Shown here in pieces: positions 59,131-64,000 of a stretch of 64,000 nt of DNA. The DNA lies in NCBI RefSeq assembly GCF_902167145.1, contig NC_050104.1, forward strand, positions 11,368,001 to 11,432,000, written 5' to 3'. This DNA comes from Zea mays (lineage: Eukaryota; Streptophyta; Magnoliopsida; Poales; Poaceae). A model generated the notes under the pieces. That model searched no databases and was not told the DNA's origin. It was given only the letters and a program-made list of their open reading frames with translations. Within the stretch, counting starts at the first letter, position 1; each line of letters begins with the position of its first letter. A program made the translations under genes and the position numbers.

Positions 59131-61304
59131 TGGTATAAGATGTAAAACTTTTAAATGAGATTCATGACAACGTGAAAATTAACTAAAATAATCATGTTTC
59201 AATCAACTGAAGGAAACGTAGAACGTGATATATAATATACTAAGGTACAATAATATCTCGCAGTTCAAAATTTTGAGTAGATAGTACAAAATTACTGGAC
59301 TTTCAATGCAATAGATCCGACTAAGACATAAAATAGAGTTAAATTCAAGCAAGAATTTTCCTTGGCTGTCCATATAACGAAGGGTGGTTATCTCCCTCTC
59401 AAGAACCAATGGCTATCTCCCTCTCAAGAACCAATGGCTAGAATCCTTGTAATTTTTTGTGTTGTTTCTTTGCTTTCCTGTTTCCTAATATTGTACTATG
59501 AACCCAGGGAACTTTTTGTCTGTTCCTAATAATAGAGCAGGAAAGGGAATCTCTGTCCTTTGTTTTTCTCAGCTATGTCTTTGTTTCTTTTCCAATTTTT
59601 ATTTTGGTCTGTCATTTTGGATCACTGCAGAGGGGGTAAAAAACATTATTTGCATCCATGTGGAAATGCTTGTGCATTGCACTGAGAAAGAATGATGTGG
59701 AATTTTTTCAGTTTTACTTAAATGCTGAAAACCTGAAACCTTCGAGTGATTATTTGCTTCATGTTGTAGTATGGTTGTTGGCCTGTTGCTGCCCATGTCC
59801 ATTGGCGTATCACGTATGGCTGTTTGCTTTGTTGAAAGCCTGAACCTGAAGCCATGTCCATGGGCGTGTAGTTATTATATATATGAAGGTTGATCGGTTC
59901 CTATAGCTCTGGACGATTAGGATGTCCGATTGACCGATCAGAGCCCGGTTAATCGGGCTGGTCGCCGACAAATCATGATTAGTCAGCTGATCGCCCCTCT
60001 GGCGATCAGGAGCGATCAGCCAATCTGAAAACATTGGTTTGAGCCTAGGAAGCTGCAACTCTATAATACAGGTCTCGAGCAGCCCAAAATGCATAGAACT
60101 GGGATTCACAGTTTGAATGAAAGTGACAGAGTTCACAACAAAGCTATATATAATTAGAAAAACCAAAGCAACCTATAATTTGGGACAGGGAGTGGTAGTA
60201 GTAAAAAAACTAAAAAAATATATGTAGAAGGCACATACTCTCTGGCCATGGCAACTAAGAAAATCTCCTGCATGGTCTGCTTTCAAGTGAGATAGAGCAG
60301 ACTTGAGTATAGAAACAACAGTCAACAGATATGGTTTAGCACTTGGAAACACAACATGACTAAAGCTGCTCCTCACAGGTAAAAAAAAGGCCTTCCCAGA
60401 TGTAAACAGCTTCATAGGCTATCTCCAACAGATCTCCTATTATATCCTCTATCTTATCACCTATTTCAAACTTCTCTCCGTAAACAGTATTAAACATTGT
60501 CATCTATAATACTGTTTCCCCTAATTTACAAGCTCTACTGGAGACAGTCTAAGAAGCTTTAACTGCTAGAGTAGTTATGCAGTGATGCTAAAGGTTAAGA
60601 GAAGGGCATACAATTGTTATATCTTCATTTCTCGTTGTTCAGTTTCTATAATCTTGAGAGCAGATTGAGGAGTGCTGCACCGGTCGTCCAGTCACATATA
60701 TGTCAGAACAAAATATACAAACAAATAATACCATATTCTCAGGTTTCTCTTGTATAACATAAAACAAGCATGCCCCATTTTTACAAAGTTGGAACCATAT
60801 ATGAATACTCTGCCAACCAGAGTAAAGAGAACTCAGTAATAGTACATGCAATTTGAGTTCAAGAAAACAACCTATTATATAAATAAACAGCAAAGCACAA
60901 CTAACTTGGAGCAGCATTATTCTTCAACTTCCTTCTTTATTTCTTCCATGAGTTCATCAGCTATGCTTCCTGTGAAGCAAAAGTGTTCATAATATTGTCA
61001 GTAAGCAAGTTATAAGTCAAATGAACAAATCATTTCCATTGTCATGGCATAATAAAGATTGTCTTAGCATGGGGAATGTGCCGCCTTCAGCCTGAATTTG
61101 GTACCCAGACATGCGCTAGGATCTAGAAGAAACAACTATTCAGGAAATGAAATGTATGGCTGAAACCTTTGTGGTTCAAACCTGCGTGGACGGGCAATTT
61201 ACCATACAACAAGTCAAATCAGATGCAGTGTGTGCAGTACTGCAGTAACTATTACTACTTCAACATGTAGTCCTTTAGCTTTTCTTCTGTCTACATGGTT
61301 TGCT
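59131..61304. other. Mostly noncoding; small repeats and exon-like scraps
   Basis: A 25-bp tandem duplication (ATCTCCCTCTCAAGAACCAA) lies at about 59390-59441. A minus-strand acceptor near 60968 followed by IADELMEEIKKEVEE-stop looks like a terminal exon scrap. A frame at 60400-60210 (AKPYLLTVVSILKSALSHLK) is unassigned. GATCGG/CCGATC-rich sequence at 59890-60025 has inverted short motifs. Confidence 0.35.
60417..60550. mobile_element. Small MITE-like element
   Basis: Ends GGCTATCTCCAACAG and, reverse complemented, AGACTGTCTCCAGTAG show the inverted TCTCCA-AG pattern of common grass MITEs. Interior AT rich, about 134 bp. TSD not resolved. Confidence 0.45.
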
Positions 61305-61673
61305 GCTCCAGTTCCTATGTTTAGAAGATCTCTGAAGTAAGAGGAAGAAAAAAGGTAAAACTTACTAATTATGTTATTGGCAGCACCGCAACCTGTCCTG
61401 AGGATGCATATGCCATAATTAGATGATGCTCCAGTTCCTATCTTTAGAAGATCTCTGAAGTAAGAGGAAGAAAAAAGGTAAAACTTACTAATTATGTTAT
61501 TGGCAGCACCGCAACCTGTCCTGAGGATGCATATGCCATAATTAGATGATGCTCCAGTTCCTATCTTTAGAAGATCTCTGAAGTAAGAGGAAGAAAAAAG
61601 GTAAAACTTACTAATTATGTTATTGGCAGCACCGCAACCTGTCCTGAGGATGCATATGCCATAATTAGATGAT
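61305..61673. repeat. Three near-identical 123-bp tandem repeats
   Basis: Units start GCTCCAGTTCCTAT at 61305, 61428 and 61551. Copies 2 and 3 appear identical over the full 123 bp; copy 1 differs at a very few positions. Because 123 is 41 codons, the minus strand stays open through all three copies (a 41-residue repeat with YGICILRTGCGAANN), but there is no other sign of coding. Confidence 0.92.
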
Positions 61674-62052
61674 GCACAAATGTTTATTAACATGCCAATG
61701 GGTGAATATAGTGACAAAAGACCAGACTACATAAGGGTTTGGACACATGAGCTTAGCACATGCATGCCAGAAAAGGCTGAGAGAGAATGGGGCTGCGTGA
61801 TTAGGAAATGGCCAAATGCACGTGAAGCATGGGATGCTGTTGCATGTGGGCTGCTATAGACATTTTTCACATGGTTTTTAGTTATTTGTTTGACTAAAGG
61901 AACCTCAGAGGCTCATATCAGCAAATATAGGCAATTGTTTTTCTGTCCCTAGATGGAAGTGCAACTGTAATTTTGCCCCTCAAAATTCGACTTTGTGATT
62001 TCGGGCCTCTTTTTTTGAAAACGAAAAAACAAGTCTGTCCCTGCTTCAGTTA

Positions 62053-62203
62053 GATGACAGTAACGGTGTGAAATAGGACATACAAAGACAAACTTACCCT
62101 TCAGTCGTAATTGTGATTTTATCCCTGCTTTTTCAAAGGAGGGGCAGAATCACAATTACGACCGAAGGGTTAATTTGTCTTTGTATGTCCTATTTCACAC
62201 CAT
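62053..62203. mobile_element. Foldback-like inverted repeat, arms about 70 bp
   Basis: CAGTAACGGTGTGAAATAGG to about 62129 is the near-perfect inverse of about 62136-62203 ending CCTATTTCACACCATTACTG; the loop is short (TTTTTCAAA region). It abuts Helitron 3'-end-like sequence at 62204, so it may have inserted at that tip. Confidence 0.75.
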
Positions 62204-62275
62204 TACTGTGCGTGCGTTGCAACGGGGACCTATAATATCACGATAATTATGTATTCATAGGTTTATGCCCGTGCG
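62204..62275 (-). mobile_element. Helitron 3'-end-like remnant, minus strand
   Basis: GTGCGTTGCAACGGGGACCT, then ATAATATCACGATAATTATG, mirrors the sequence before the 3' end of the Helitron at 37350-40143 (ATTATCGTGATATATGTTCC, then CGTTGCAACGCAC), here inverted. The terminal CTAG is lost at the foldback junction. A second similar motif (TTTATGCCCGTGCGGTGC) follows at 62261. Confidence 0.5.
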
Positions 62276-62436
62276 GTGCTATGAGTAAACACATGGAATC
62301 GTTATCTATGTGGTACCGCAAATCAAACAAAGTATAAACCTATTTTCTCTCTTGTTATTTTGTTTGTTTCAATGCAATAATATTGATGAGCAACATCTTT
62401 TTTGGATCTACCATTTAGCGCAAGCAAACAAGATCT

Positions 62437-62528
62437 TTGTTTGCTGCTATCTCTTTTTTCTAAACTCCAAGTTACATGTTTGCTGCTATCTTTTTTTTCT
62501 AAACTCCAAGTTACATGTTTGCTGCTAA
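62437..62528. repeat. 46-bp tandem duplication
   Basis: Two copies of TTTGCTGCTATCTTTTTTCT, then AAACTCCAAGTTACATG, differing by one or two T. Confidence 0.85.
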
Positions 62529-62639
62529 ATTCTGAGACCTTTAAATTGATAGTGACTTTGTTTGTTGCTAAATTCTGATACCTCTAAATTCAGTCATAAT
62601 AATACAACAATATATTGTTCATATTATTTTAGCATTTTT

Positions 62640-62850
62640 ATAAGGAGCAATGTTGTATCTTTGCAATAATGCCATGATATACATCCTATAAGATCAATGG
62701 CATCGGGTATACTTAATCAAAATAGGATGGTGGCAGGCCTGTGTCCCTTTCCTCCGTAAGTTTATACAAGTTCACTTGTCACATCTATATGAATGAAGAA
62801 CTTAAGCTAAAGTTCGTGTTTTATTTAGTTTCGTGCTATTTGACGATGTA
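62640..62850 (+). repeat. Leader module shared with 45184-45410, copy 2
   Basis: Includes ATG 62697, a first exon 62697-62755 reading MASGILNQNRMVAGLCPFP with the same donor, the same intron and the exon-2 acceptor (62828) with FVLFDD. Similarity stops at about 62848, where the RPA-like reading frame is replaced by unrelated sequence. Confidence 0.8.
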
Positions 62851-62909
62851 CTTTATATACTTAAAATACTTTTGTCAATAAAATTATGTTTGACACTTTC
62901 AATCTGATG

Positions 62910-64000
62910 GGTACAGACCAAATCACAATGGATATAGTGGTGGAGGAAGGAAATGCCGATGTTGGCAATACTGCTGAACCATCGTATGAGGTTGTGGCTA
63001 GAAGTGGTTGTTCAGCACAATTGTCAACTAATGACACTAATGAACATGAATTGGGTAAGTGCTATTATCAATTACAAAAAAACTAAGGTCTGCATATTAA
63101 ATATTTTTTGACACTTAATTTTTCTCTTGTGCGCCATAGATATAGAGAGCGAGGATAGTAAGGTCAGTGTTGGTAATGCTACAAAACAATCACACGATGT
63201 TGTGGGAGTAGGCATTAACTGTATTTTCAATCATGTAAAAGTGTCAACTGAAGCCGATCTTGGGACACAACCGGGTAGGCTCTCTTATCTACACTCCTAA
63301 ATGTAAATATTGTCTTATGAGTACTCCTAAAAATGCTTTTGTCAAGAGATTTATGTTTCATTCACTCCTCATACAGATGTGATACACCTGACATCTTTGG
63401 ATGTTCCAAATGAATCAAGTCAAATAAGTTTTGATGCGGATATGGTAGAGCAGAACAAACAAGATGCTTTGGACACACTTATTAGAATATCACAACATAA
63501 GAAACCAAAGAAATTGAATGTAGCTCGAGTTGTCTCTGAAGGTAATTTTTTGTTCTTGCCTTATTGCATCTTATTGGTTTTCGCATATATCATTTGCTTA
63601 TTAAGTATAATATTTTTCATTGTATAGATTATAAGTGCACCCCAGAAGATGTTCAGCTTATTGAATACATTAAAACATTACCGGGGAAACAAGTTGTGGT
63701 GGACATCGACAGCGCATGGTTAAATAGAAATGATATGGAATGTCTTTTTCATGGTGACATCCAAGTGTCTAGCGAAGTAAGTACATCTGTATGTCCATAT
63801 TATATACAGTAATATAATATAAAGTATATATATTTATAATTATCATATTATACAGTATGGTATACATATTTAAAGCTAGCATGTATATTTGATCTGTTAA
63901 TTGTATTCTTTTGGTGTACAGGCCCTCAGTGCATATATACATTGTATTAGGGATGAAGAGCATTTACTTCATAGAGAAGGTGGAAAGGTCTTCTTGGAGA
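62910..64000 (+). CDS. Ulp1-like cysteine protease family gene, N-terminal exons, runs off the window
   Basis: Probable exons on the plus strand: about 62919-63055 (MDIVVEEGNADVGNTAEPSY), 63140-63274, 63375-63541 (SFDADMVEQNKQDALDTLIR, then QHKKPKKLNVARVVSEG), 63628-63777 (PEDVQLIEYIKTLPGKQVVV, then NRNDMECLFHGDIQVSSE) and 63922 onward (ALSAYIHCIRDEEHLLHREG). Introns have GT-AG borders. The last two exons match the region just before the catalytic His of plant Ulp1/SENP-like C48 proteases, which cleave SUMO-type conjugates; the catalytic triad lies beyond the window. The start is uncertain: it may use the RPA-type leader exon at 62697 or an internal ATG near 62928. Confidence 0.6.

Noticed and set aside
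61214..61717. A 167-residue repeat protein
   Set aside because: The frame exists because the repeat unit is a multiple of three; there is no start context, homologous domain or extension outside the repeat.

Overview
The window reads as a grass nuclear genome, almost certainly maize or a close Zea relative. It has one intron-containing plant gene at the left edge, followed by nested transposons of types typical of Zea: two Opie/Ji-like copia elements, a Grande-like Tat-lineage gypsy element, Ds/Ds1-like hAT elements, and Helitrons carrying fragments of host genes.

Layout. 1-4.0 kb: the 5' part of an apparently intact chalcone-isomerase-fold gene (FAP2-like, minus strand) with a 5' leader intron, TATA box and two G-boxes. 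4.1-25.6 kb: a decayed minus-strand gene related to the PMD/Ulp1-associated family, broken by a Ds-like element (4561-5542), a gypsy element (5724-15554, TSD CTTCC, with a Ds1-like element in its 5' LTR) and a minus-strand copia element (16033-25212, TSD GTCTT). Removing the insertions rejoins the reading frame at each target-site duplication. 26.4-35.5 kb: a second copia element, plus strand (TSD CTTCA). With the first it forms a roughly 9-kb imperfect inverted repeat around a 1.17-kb spacer.

35.7-64 kb is a Helitron-rich mosaic. It holds three tandem Helitron 5'-end-like units, a 2.8-kb plus-strand Helitron whose 3' tip is split by a hAT element, a minus-strand Helitron 3' terminus (42962), and exon groups copied from RPS21, a CtpA-type protease, MED12, SEC20 and lysyl-tRNA synthetase. 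It also holds a nearly intact RPA70-like gene, a decayed Rep-helicase gene (52793-58139), and the start of a Ulp1-like protease gene running off the right edge. The RPA-like and Ulp1-like genes share the same roughly 210-bp leader and first exon. That shared leader, with RPA, RepHel and a Ulp1-type protease in one orientation, is the least explained feature of the window.

Most transposon genes are dead. Many stops look like C-to-T changes (CGA to TGA, CAG or CAA to stop, TGG to TGA), as expected in methylated, silenced DNA. All splice models, TSDs and family calls were read by eye; no database search was possible. Family names such as Grande, Opie/Ji and Ds1 rest on recognition of length, termini and domains.
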